A DNA stretch of 64,000 bases from Pisolithus tinctorius (taxonomy: Eukaryota; Basidiomycota; Agaricomycetes; Boletales; Pisolithaceae): positions 124,001-188,000 of the forward strand of contig JANFAH010000071.1 of assembly GCA_024663395.1 (NCBI GenBank), read 5' to 3'. The notes beneath the pieces were generated by a model. The model was not told the origin of the DNA. It ran no database searches and was given only the letters and a program-made list of their open reading frames with translations. This document shows, piece after piece, positions 45,884-56,482 of the stretch (position 1 is the first letter of the stretch; each line of letters starts with the position of its first letter). The position numbers and the translations under genes were made by a program.

Positions 45884-45894
45884 ATATTCTGACT
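45884..45894 (+). promoter_or_regulatory. LardC self-complementary primer-binding site
   Basis: ATATTCTGACT, 2 nt after the LTR end, is the perfect reverse complement of the leader at 45490-45500. Confidence 0.75.
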
Positions 45895-46122
45895 CACACT
45901 TGTGCAAGCCATTGCATCATGTCTAGGTCCTGCTCTAGAGCCCCTACCCATGACCTTGCCCATTGGGACCCATTGGGCTACCTCTTATCTGACTCTGGAG
46001 CCTAACCCAGAGATCTCCACTGAAGCAGAGGGGTAACTGGTGACCCTTGGCACTCTGCACACCCCAGGTTGCATTACCCCTGACACTATGTTCTTAGTGG
46101 TCAACACTTAATGCATCCACTC

Positions 46123-46608
46123 TGTCATATACCAAGAAACCCATAGTTTGGTCTTAGGTTCAGAATGCTGGGTCAATGCTGAATGCCAAAGCAAACTCTG
46201 TTCCTTACTATACTTTTCTAGTTAGCTATTGTACTGCCCTTGCTTATGCTGAGGCAGTGCCTGTCTTCAGCTCTCTGATCCCTGCCTCCTCATCTAACTT
46301 TTAGTTAGTTCCTTGTACAGCTATTTAGTCCCTCACCAGTAACCTCAGCCTTTGGGTTGCCAGTCTTCAGCATATATACCCTACATGGGTTGTACTTAGC
46401 TCCTCAGTCTGAATATCAACTTAGTTCATCCCAAGTTCCCAGCTCAAGCCCAAGTCAACTCTTGGCTTTTGCTCCTGACCCCCCCTCAGCTTCCTCTGAC
46501 TTCGACCCAGCTTGCACAAGGGTCTAGTGCATGAGCTAAGACCAAGGGTTGTTGCACCTGGCATTCAGCCTTCAGCCTTCAACCCCCAACCCAGTTACGA
46601 ACTTAACA
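46123..46608 (+). mobile_element. Solo LTR D, 486 bp, inside LardC
   Basis: TGTCATATACC...GAACTTAACA with an exact target duplication CACTC (46118-46122, 46609-46613). The paralogous LardC copy has the empty site at 27472. It contains ATATATACC near 46372 and the leader AGTCTGAATATCAACTTAGT near 46405. Confidence 0.92.
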
Positions 46609-47709
46609 CACTCCCTCACTCCTGACCCCTGCCTGCCACTCATTTCTGCCTGACTCTGGACCAGCCATGTCAGCTCCTGAGCTGGACTTACCCTCCAGAC
46701 TCACCACCAACCCAGGTTCACACCTGAGCCCACTTCCAAGTCAGAGTTACCCTCCAGACTTGCCCCTGAGCTGGCCTCAACAACTGGACTCACTTCTGTT
46801 AGTTCCCCCAAGCTACCTCTGACCCCTGGCTGGTCACCCTGGTCTTCATCCTCAGTCCTTACCTCAGTCATCCTGGCACTCTATCCCAGCTGTCTTAGTC
46901 AGGCTCAACTGTACTGGACACAGTCTGTAATCATATCACTCATTTGACCTCCTGACTCCCTGATATTGGTCTTCAGACCTCTGTGCACCTCTGGTGCAGC
47001 CCCCATGTCTGGACTTGGCCAGTCCCAGCCCTCAACACCTTCCCTGTTCCCCATTGGCACTTGGCTTCAGCAGTTTTGTGTCCAGTCTCCACCCTCAGCC
47101 TTTGCTACACCAGCCTTGGAGCCCTGGACCCCATTTTCAGCCTCTGGTCTGTCTGTTACCAGCCTGTCTGGCCTTGGGTTCTCTTGTCCACACTCACCTG
47201 GACTTGTCTGAAGCCAGTTTGCCATCCCTTCAGCCTCCTGTCCCTTGCTACTGGCCATTCTGGCCTCAGTCTGATTCAGCCACCTCACCCAGACTTGTCT
47301 GGACCTGTTACTGGGTCTTAGACTGGTCCTGGCTTTCCTTGGACCCTCCTGTTCCTCACAGACCTGTCCTGGTTTTCTATCTCCTGTCCCAGTCCTGCAC
47401 TAGTCACCTCAGCCTTGGGATGGTGCTTGTCTTTCAGACTCACACCAGACCTCAGCTCTGGTGGTCCCAGCTAGTGCATGATGCCTCCATTTCAGTCTAG
47501 GACCAGTCTGCCAGCCCTCTGGCCCTTAGCCTGGTCCCTGACCTCTCTTCTGGCCTCTCTTTTCACTTGGAGGCACCCCCTGGGCATGCTAGTCCTTTGG
47601 ACTTGCTCCTGGCCCCTGATTTTTGGTCTAGGACTGGTCTGCCAGTCCTCTGGCCCCTATCCCAGTCCCTGACCTCAATTCCAGTCTTTTCCCTGTCCTC
47701 TGTCCACCC

Positions 47710-47880
47710 TGGGTTAACAAGTTGGTAACTCTGCACTCCAGAAGCCAAAACTGGTGGTCTCAGTTGAGACAAAACAATTAGAGTCTACCCCAGGATCCTA
47801 ACTGGGTCAACAAGTTGGTACTCCAGTACACCAGAAGCCAAACTGGTGGTCTCAGTAGCAACAAATCAATTAGTGCATCA
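47710..47880. repeat. Direct duplication, about 100 bp, in LardC
   Basis: AACAAGTTGGTA, then CCAGAAGCCAAA, then CTGGTGGTCTCAGT and ACAAxxCAATTAG occur twice in the same order, separated by a short stretch around CCAGGATCCTAACTGG. Confidence 0.8.
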
Positions 47881-50715
47881 CTCCAGTCCCCTTGTGGTCC
47901 TGGCTTGTCCTGCCAAACCCTGCCAGACCCCAGACTTCCCTCAGCCTTGCCTGGCTTTTTAGCCTGGACTGGACTTGCCAACTCCAATCCTCCCTTTCTT
48001 TTGTTCTGGTCATTCCTCCCTTGTCAGGCCTTGTCAGCCTTCATCCAGCCTGTCATTTCTGGACTCCCTTATAGCCCCTGACTGGTCTTGCTGACTCTGG
48101 CCTTCTTTCTCCTTTCTGGTGTTTCATCTCCAGACTTCCTCATGACCTCTGACCAGTCTGGCTCACTCCAGATTCCCTTATTTTGGCCAGTCTTCCATCT
48201 CCAGCCTCCCTTGGCCTCTGATACCCCTTGGGTAGCTCTATGCTACTCCCTTGCCACTCCTTTGGCCTTTGGGCTTGTCCCTCATCCTGGAACTACCCCT
48301 GACCTCTATCCCAGTGCTATGGTCTTGACCTAGCACCTCTTTCCAGTCCTTGGTGGATCCAGCCTTGGTTCTCTCTCAGTCTCCAACCCCCTGATGAACT
48401 GGCCTTGTCAATCTGTTAGGAACTGAAGTATCTAGGTTGTAGGGAACTGACTAGCCCACTCAATAGGCACCCATTGGTGGCCAAGTATAGTGCAGTCACC
48501 TATCCCCACCTAATACTAAAGTTTGCTAACCCCCCTGATGTCAACCCCACCTTGGAGCATGAACTTGCTTGCAAGACAACCCTGGGCCTTGGCCCATCTG
48601 ACAAACCCCTGACTCTGCTGGTCTGTTTTCCAGCTCACCCACTTGCCCCAGAACTTGTATGTTCATGAGGCCCCTTCAGGTACTAGCTAACCTCACCTTC
48701 CCCCTAACCATCACCACTGTCACCCCACCATCAACTCTGGAACTCTGGTTCTGGTGCCCTTGGCACAACCCCACTCAGTCCCTGCACACCAGTTCCCAGT
48801 TCCTTTGCCCAGTCCTTGCATACTGAAGCACTTCTGAACCACCCACCCCTGGGTTGCTCCCAGCCCTTGACATCAGTATGGGTACTCTGGTCTCACTACC
48901 CCAGTGGTCCTTGTCCTTGATGGTTGTGTGTTCACCAGTCTTCCCAGTCTTGGCCTCCTGTTGTTAGCCCTGTGGCTGGATAACCCCTAGGCCTCACCCA
49001 GTCTCCAGACCCCCTGAACTGGTCCTCTAGTGTAGTGACTCTTGGCCCTCAGGCCTCTTGCCACCAGATAACCCATCCCCAACCAACTCCAGACACCCCT
49101 AAACTGGACTCAAGACCCAGACTCACCTCCTGCCAACACTCAGTCTTATGACCTGCTGGTCCCTGGTTCATGCCTAGCTATGTCCAGCCCTCCAGTCCTT
49201 GTCCAAACCAAACTCTAGCTGTCCTAGACAGTCCCCAATGCCTTGCTGACCTTCAGAGACTCACCCAGCCTGTTCCAAGGTGCCCAGCACCTGGCCTTGC
49301 CACTCTTGGCCTCAGGTTTGCATCTTGCTACCCTGGCTACCCCAGTCTCAGTGTTAGCCCACCAGCCTACACTGTTTTGGCCTCCTGTTATCAGCCTGCC
49401 AGCTGGATAGCACCTCAGGTCACCTCCATCTACCCCAAACCCCTCTGACTCCTTCAGACTGGCCTTCAGCCAGTTGCTCCAGCCCTGCCCAACTCCATAC
49501 CAGTCTCCCTTGGCATTTCTGGCCTTACAGCCCTCACTGGCTCCTGACTTGTCCCCACCTGGCTTTTCTAAGCCCTCCCTGACCACTAGACCAGTCCCCA
49601 GCTGGCCCTTCCGGTCCTCTCTGACCCTCAGACCAGTTCCCAGCCTTCCCAGCCTTCTGTCCCCTTGACCAGTCTTCAGTCTAGCTGTTTTCTCCAGACC
49701 ACTCACTTTAGCACAACTGGCTTCAGCCACTCCTGGTCTTGGTCTCCAGCTTTTGCCACCCCCAGCCTGAGCCACCCTTGGTCTCAGCCTTCAGCTTTGA
49801 CCCCTGCCTCTAGCCCCAGTTTCCTGTTTCCTTGTTATATGTTTTCTCAGCTTTCTGTTATCTGTTTTCTTTTTCTGTAGATACACACTTTCAGACCCCA
49901 TGACCCCCTGGAGCAGACCTTGGACCCATTCTGGCCTTCTCAGCACTTCTCATGACCCTCAGTACCCCTGCAATGCACTCTCAGTCCAACCAGTGCATTC
50001 CTAGACCAGTTTCCTGGTCTTCCCAGCCTTCCCTGCACCTGGCCTTTGTGTCATTCTGGTGTCACTCAGCAGCACATTGTTACACCCCCAGACCAACCTT
50101 TTGGTCATCTCCAGACCCCTCTGGACCCTCCTGGCCTCCATGATGCCCTGAACTGGCTTTGAAGCACACCTCCAGTCCTAGTGACCACCCCTGGTACATT
50201 TGTTGGACATTACCAGTCCCTTGTACATTTTCAGCTTCCAGCTTTCCCTGACCTGGCTCTGAAGCACACTCCTAGACCTTACTTGGTCATTCCTGGCCTT
50301 CAGTTTGCCTTAACCCAGCCCCAAAGTGCAACTCCAGCCCTCTGAAACACTGGCTTCAGCTTTCACTTTCTCCAGAAGCCCCTGTCCAGCTGGTCTAATC
50401 ACTTCTGGACTTGGCTTTGCCTTGTCCCAGCCTGCTGAACTGTCTGGTGGCCTCCTAGACCAGTCTCCAGCCCTCCCTGTTGCTTCTGCAGCCTCAGGTT
50501 TCCAGAACACTCCTCAGTCTTGACCCTTGCCCCCAAACCTGGCTTATGCCATTCCAGTCCAAACTACTGGACCTCCAGTCATCACTGCCCTGTTTCTTGG
50601 CCCTCAGGCTCACCCTTGGCACTGTGTGTGCACTTGGACTCACTCTTAGTCATGCAACCTCACTGTGTAACCCTCTGAGCATATTTCCCCATGGAACCTC
50701 AAGGGTTCAGTTCCT

Positions 50716-50728
50716 AAGAGGGGGATAC
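50716..50728 (+). promoter_or_regulatory. LardC polypurine tract
   Basis: AAGAGGGGGATAC abuts the 3' LTR at 50729. TyA has AAGAGGGGGATAT in the same place. Confidence 0.8.
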
Positions 50729-51980
50729 TGTCATATCCATGACTCTCAGACTCAATCCCAGTCCAGTCCAGACCCCTAGCCCCTATCTCCAGTCAAGTCC
50801 AGTCCTAGCACAGCCTAGAAAACCCAACTCTGGTCCTAGATAACCCAACTCCAGCCTAGATAACTCAAGTCCAGTCTTTTACCCCTATCTCCAGTCCACT
50901 CCAGCCTTCCAGCCTTGTGCTGCTCCACCCCAGTCCTCCCAGGTCCATGTCCAGTTCACCCAGACAACACTCTGGTCTGTTTTCCTTTGTTTGTACTATA
51001 TTTAGCTTGGTCCATTCATCTGACTTTTGCTTACTGTACAAATCCTGTGTCTGACCCTCGTTATGCCAGTCACCCAGACTTTGACTATTAGCCTCAGCAC
51101 AGCCCCTATGGCTGTCCACACTCTTGCTAATCATCTTGCTAATAGCTTATTCACAAGTCTGGCTTCATGTTCATTATCCTGGACTGGCCTCATGTATTTA
51201 ACCCCTGTACATACTTTGTGGCACCTCAGTCAGAATATCAATATAGTATTACCCTCAACCCTGTATTACCCCTTGAGTCTACTCTATAGCTAAGGCCAAG
51301 CCTTAAGCTATCCCTAGCCCCTGTCCTGGACCTCTCCCCAGCTTGCATAAGGGTACAGCACATAAGCTGAGACCAAGGGAGGTAGATGTTGGAGATATTT
51401 GGGGATATCCGGAGGTTAGCACTGGCAAGTCTATCTCGTACCTGTGCACATTGGCTCTACATTGCATTCTCTAATCTTTACCAGTCCAGATACTTACAAC
51501 CCCGGTCGTACATAGCCACTGTAGGGTATAAATGTCATCCACTCATAACTGGGCACCTCAGTCATCATATCCCCAAGACTGAGGTGAGCCCAACTACCTA
51601 CCTTCACTACCACTAGTACTCATTTACCATAGTCGCTCATTTGCTTTTAGGTACTCCTAATCTGAGTCATCATATCCCTGAGACTGAGTTGCTCGTTTGC
51701 TTTTAGTCATTTTTGTCGCTCCCTGTTACAGTAGATCCAACCCCAGACCAGCTTCCCCCTGTGCACACTCCAAGACCAGCTGGTTTCCCATGCTACCAGT
51801 CTTGTTCCCACACTCCTGGCCTTAAGTCTGGTCCTCTGGATTAGCCCCTGACCTCTGGCCTTAACTCCAGTCCAACCAGACTTGGCCCCTGTCTCCCAGC
51901 CTTGACTTTGGTCAGCCAGACTTAGCCCCTGTCACCTGGTCTTGAAGCCTGGTCACCTGAGGGTAAACCTGTACTTAACA
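50729..51980 (+). repeat. LardC 3' LTR, interrupted by LTR I
   Basis: TGTCATATCC...GTACTTAACA. About 900 bp once LTR I and its duplicated target are removed. TATTTAA near 51195 and the leader GTCAGAATATC near 51230. Confidence 0.88.
51387..51730. mobile_element. Solo LTR I, 344 bp
   Basis: TGTTGGAGAT...CCCTGTTACA with an exact target duplication GTAGA (51382-51386, 51731-51735). It keeps several CpG sites, unlike the LTR around it, so it inserted late. A TATAAAT box lies near 51526. A GTCATCATATCCC word recurs twice inside it. Confidence 0.9.
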
Positions 51981-51985
51981 GTGTC

Positions 51986-52310
51986 ACAAGACCTGTCTTC
52001 TCTCATAATCGGTTATACACTGCACTATCCCACATTCAGCACCAGAACCATGCACAGATTCTACTATCTAAGGGATCCAAACCCACAGCCAACATCACCT
52101 TCAACAAGATCCTCCTCTAAGCTCCTGAGCTGTTGCTAACCTTATTTATTATTGTGATACAAACCCCATGTATTGGTGTCCTTTGCAATAATATCCTGTA
52201 CTACCTTCATAGATCTTACCAGTTCATGTCTATCAGCATATCTTCCACCAACTCAGATCAATGCAAGCAACACCATTACTAAAGACTCTCCCAAGCAATA
52301 ACTCTAAGAT
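51986..52310. other. No gene recognised
   Basis: Spacer between LardC and TyA, with no transposon end or coding signal that I can see. Confidence 0.45.
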
Positions 52311-52315
52311 TCCAC

Positions 52316-52840
52316 TGTTAAGTTCAGGATGTCCGGGTTGAGACCAGACCGGAGACCAAAGTGGGCACGAAGCTGAGGGGTTGGGATCAGGAGTGAAATT
52401 GAGGGTTCAGATGGTTGGACTGTTTGGACTTAGCAACTGAGGATACAGTGCTATTCCCTTGTGTGGGTCTCAGTCTGAGTCCGAGGCTGAGACAGGGTTA
52501 TCAGGGTTAACTTTGTTGATTTCAGACTGCAGGGTACAGGCCGAGTATCTACAAGTTTATATACCAGAAGTAACTATAGTACGGAGACCGGTAATGCCAG
52601 TCTTGCAAGGATTGCTAAGATGATTGGTAAGACAAGGATTACTAATGTATGACTAAGGTAACAGAGACCAGGACAGGTGGACCAGGGACAAGACCAGGCA
52701 GGACTTAACCAAAGTGACAGACACTGCAAAGCAGTGTCTACCATGCTAGGACATCTGGGGATAGGGGACAGGCAAGGCCGAGGCCAGACTGGATGAGTGT
52801 GAGGTTGAGTCTGGCTGGGGTCGAGAACACGACTATGACA
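52316..52840 (-). repeat. TyA 3' LTR, 525 bp
   Basis: Plus-strand ends TGTTAAGTTC and ACTATGACA. It differs from the 5' LTR at scattered CG/TG/CA sites, for example CCAGACCGG here against CCGGACTGG there. Confidence 0.94.
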
Positions 52841-52854
52841 ATATCCCCCTCTTA
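52841..52854 (-). promoter_or_regulatory. TyA polypurine tract
   Basis: On the minus strand TAAGAGGGGGATAT directly precedes the 3' LTR. Confidence 0.8.
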
Positions 52855-52977
52855 GGGGTCGAACCCATGAGACCCCTGCAAGAGTGGCAGGCTGAGTCCG
52901 AAAATTGGCTGAGTTCGAAAAACTGATACTTGTAGGCTGCTAAGCCCTTTGCATCTTTCTTTCTCATCCTATTCATC

Positions 52978-54067
52978 ATGTCTGAATTGAGGCTGATCAG
53001 CACAACTGGCAACAATGATGAAGGCCGGGTCGTCGTTGACTGGACCCAGGTATTGGACAATGCTATCAAGTATGACACCAACAATGAGGAGGGGACAATG
53101 AGGGCCAAGGCCAAAGAGAGGAAAAGGCACAAGGTGGCTGAGCAAGCCTGGTGGGAGGAGCAGGCTCAGCTTGAGGCTGAGAGGGTGGCAAGAGAGCAAG
53201 CCAAGGCCGAGAGGGCTGAGAGGGAGAAGGCCAAGAGGATAGCGTGGGAGGCCAAGGAGCAAAGGGTGCGCAAGGATGAGGAGAGATGCAAGGCTGAGGA
53301 GGAAAGGGAGGCCGAGTGAAGACACAAGGCCGAGGCCAGGAAGGGTGACGAAGCCAGGGCCAGTGGTAGCAAGGCCAGCAAAGTAAAAAAGGTAGTTATG
53401 GACCCTGGGTGAGTACCCCCCCATCCTGTGTGTACTTTTCTTGACATTCCTTTTTAGCTGCATGTGCTGCACCTGGGCTCAAGTCATCTGCGAATTCCTC
53501 ATGGATGGCAACAAAAAACAGGTTGCCTGTGTCCACTGCAACCAGTCAAAGGGCAAATGCCAGTGGCCAGGAGACAGGAAGGACTCCGAGGCTGGTCCCA
53601 GGGTCATATCCAAGGCCAACAAAGGAAAGAAGCAGAAGGCCAACGATGGGACACCCGAGCCTGGGCTGAGCCAGAGGAAGCAGGCGAAGTCAAAACCGAC
53701 TGAGGTATTGGAAATTGATGAGCCTGAAGCTGGTGGGAGTGGGGTGAGGAAGGCCAGCACAAGGGGACCCTTGGGCTTAGAGGAAATGCTCGAGTGGCTT
53801 ATTGATGTTGTGGGGCTCATTGCCAACAACTTGGTGGGGCTCTTCGAGCTTCATGAGACCATGGCTGAGAACTTGGGCCACATAGCTGATGCACTCGAGT
53901 CACTGCTTGACGAGTCCTATGGCTTTGGCATGGCGGTCTCCCCCTTGGACTCAGGCTCATCTGAGCTTGATTCCGAAGAGTTGCATGAGGAAGCCAAATG
54001 GTTGAAGGCACATGGTGAGGGCGAAGAGGAAGAGTCCGAAGGGGAGGATGAGAGTATGGCCGAGTAG
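52978..54067 (+). CDS. Antisense accessory gene, Zn2Cys6-like protein
   Basis: Lies on the strand opposite to gag-pol, between the chromodomain and the 3' LTR. Exon 1 (52978-53408) starts MSELRLISTTGNNDEGRVVV and becomes a long Ala/Glu/Lys/Arg coiled coil. A 49-nt intron (53409-53457, GTGAGT...TTTTAG) follows. Exon 2 opens with CMCCTWAQVIC and ACVHCNQSKGKCQW, together CX2CX6CX12CX2CX6C, the spacing of fungal Zn2Cys6 clusters. A basic, Lys-rich linker follows, then a helical block (LIDVVGLIANNLVGLFELHE) and an acidic tail ending ESMAE at a TAG (54065-54067). One in-frame TGA sits in exon 1 after EEREAE (53317-53319), where CGA would restore the frame, so this copy is probably inactivated by one CpG mutation. 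Domain order looks like a transcription regulator or a nucleic-acid-binding cofactor. That is inference. Confidence 0.72.
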
Positions 54068-54647
54068 TTTTCATAGCATAGCACTCTTGTTACTCTTCCC
54101 CACGAATGTGATGTGCCTGGTGTCCGGTGTCCAATGTCTGGTGTCTGATGTCTGGTGTCCTATGTTCTACAGTAAAGTAAGAGAAACAAGAAGGGAAAAA
54201 CAAGGTAAGTAAGAGATCAAAAGGAACTATATACCAATAGAGAACAGAACTGAAACTGAGGCTGGTTGAGACTGGTCCTCATTGGTATGGGCCGGGTTTA
54301 CTGGGATAGCTGGAGTGAAACTCTTGGACAAGTTCAGAAGCATTGTCAAGCTCTGTAGCAAGCACCCAAGTGGTTTCTTCATCGGTCCCCTCGTAGCTGG
54401 TCCACCGGACTAAGTACTGAAGCCAACAGCAGTGATGCCAGTCGACCTTAGAGTCAAGGATTTTGGCCACCTTGAACTCTAGTTCACTGTCGACTTCAAC
54501 TGGTGGGGGTGGTGGCTGGGTCCAGTTTGGGATGGTATTAGGGATGGCCAGCTCAAGTTGGGAGACATGGAAGACTGGGTGGACTGCATGCATTGAGTCC
54601 AGTAGGTGCAGTGTGAATGAGTGGGTACTGGCCTGAGCTATGACCAG

Positions 54648-56482
54648 TGTCACACACCAAAGGTGTTGTGGACATGGTTACAGCTGACTCTGCCTAACTT
54701 GTCGACGAGTTGTGCACAATGCCCAAGCATGCAGATGAAGACTAAAGGCCTCATGCGTAGAAGGACTGTTGGACGTTAACAGTCATCCTTCACACAAGAA
54801 CGAGTTGTCAGTGCTAAAGAGAAAAGAGGAAGCGAGTTAAGCACATGTTAAAGGTTTTTAGCACCCGTGTATGGCATTCCGGTTTTCGTCATATCTCCAC
54901 CATTTCCAAAGATATCGACTCCATTCCCACACTCGCTTAAAGTGCTCAGCCCCATGATTCTTCCTTCCAAATTTGGAGAGGATCCTCACACCCTGCGCAT
55001 TTCTACAGCACTCCATCCATCAGATGCTCATTTCGCTAAGTCCATCAATCATGGCCACCTCTTCATCGGTCATCTTGCTTGTCTCATTTGCCAGAGACAG
55101 TGGCTATGTATATCTGCCAGGCGTTCCCACCAGCTTCCATCCTGAAGCCCCCTGGTTCATCCCGTCATTGTCAGCCCTGTCTCATCCCATGCAGCTTGGT
55201 CAGCGTGTTCTCCTTGTCAGTATGACTTCCAGAAGGACGTTCTTTGGTCACCTCAGGTCTGTCACTCAGTTAGAAAGGTCTTATGTGGTCGTTTCAGTCT
55301 CCCCAGTTGATGAAGCATATGGATCATTCCTCCCTGTTCCCTGCACCATCTTTATTCCAGTCTCATCCATCATTCTTCCCGCATTGTGACAGCTGCAGTA
55401 TAATCTACTGTCCTCCAGCCTCCCTGATCGCATTCATGACGAGTATGACATGCATCTTGCCTTCTTACTGCAAGATCCAGCAGAAGACGTCCCCCCTTCT
55501 CATCCTCCTCCATCAGAACCCCATTCATGAAGTTTTTGTTAACTTTGCTGAGAGGATGAAAGGGTGGGAGATGCGATCGCATATGCTCTCATTGCCCCAC
55601 AGACCCCCAATGCCCTGGCCCCCTTTGACACCTGACTCATGCCCTTCAGTTCTGGAATTAATACTTCCCTATCTGGAAACACCATCCATCTGTCATGCCA
55701 TCTTTGGATCTAGAGATGTCTCCACCGAGATCTAACTTGCATCACCACCCCCTAATGTGATATCAGTGCGCTTACTCAGTTTCTGATTCTATTTGACTCA
55801 TTTTGTGATGTTTTGACTATCCTTGACTCATTCATTGCCAATACTTACCAATCTTCTTTGCTTGCTTACTTTTCATTTCTCACTTACTCATCATGATTAC
55901 TCAGTCCTTACTCATTACTTACCAAGTGTTTGTGCCTTGTTTGTCACAAGCTGTGCTCCCCCCACAGTATATAAACCCCCATGTACTTAGCTACCCAAGA
56001 AGCAATTCAGAAGTCATCCAGAAGTCAGCTCAGCATATCTCGTCATTGACAGTTGAGGCTCATTTGGAAGAGTCTATCTGTCTTCATTTGTACCATTGGT
56101 AGTTGAGGCTCCATCAAGGGTCTATCTACCTTCATTCATTCATCTGAAGTATCATCTGTGCTCTGTCAGCACACCTGCTTAGTCATCCATCCACTCCTGC
56201 ATAACTCATCATTGACTTGCGCCAGGAGCACATCCAAAAGATCATCACACCAAAGTACTTTCGGCTGAATACCTTCACTCTATTCAGCATCCCCCATCCA
56301 TTCATCTTCTCCTGCATAACTTGTCAACGACTTGCGCCAGGAGCACTCTACTTGAAGTCCCTCCCCCCCACATCAGGTTTCTCTGCCCTCCAGGTTCCGT
56401 GGAGGTAAACCACCACTCACTTGTATTTGTCTTTGGTGTTGGATTTGTTTGGTTTATACCAGCTTTCCACACTTTGACTCAC
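54648..56482 (+). mobile_element. Solo LTR E, about 1.83 kb
   Basis: TGTCACACACC...TTTGACTCAC inside TyA pol. Flanks ACCAG (54643-54647) and ACCGG (56483-56487) fit a 5-bp target duplication with one CpG change. A 4-bp CCGG reading with a TG...CA element ending at 56483 is also possible. Two other copies are at 22640-24480 and 28575-29450. A TATATAAA box lies at 55968-55975, so about 500 bp of leader follow it, and it keeps CpG. The long upstream part is open in sense at 54973-55389, as in the other copies. Confidence 0.82.

Larger units (their letters stand above)
44993..51980 (+). mobile_element. LardC: large LTR element without genes
   Basis: Two family C LTRs (44993-45881; 50729-51980, the latter interrupted by LTR I) in the same orientation. 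The 4.8-kb internal region (4.3 kb without solo LTR D) shows no gag, protease, RT or integrase motif in any frame. A self-complementary primer-binding site follows the 5' LTR and a polypurine tract, AAGAGGGGGATAC, precedes the 3' LTR. Flanks GTATC (44988-44992) and GTGTC (51981-51985) agree at 4 of 5 positions. It fits the non-autonomous LARD class. The tract matches that of TyA except for its last base, which points to TyA-like proteins as the likely helper. Confidence 0.85.
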
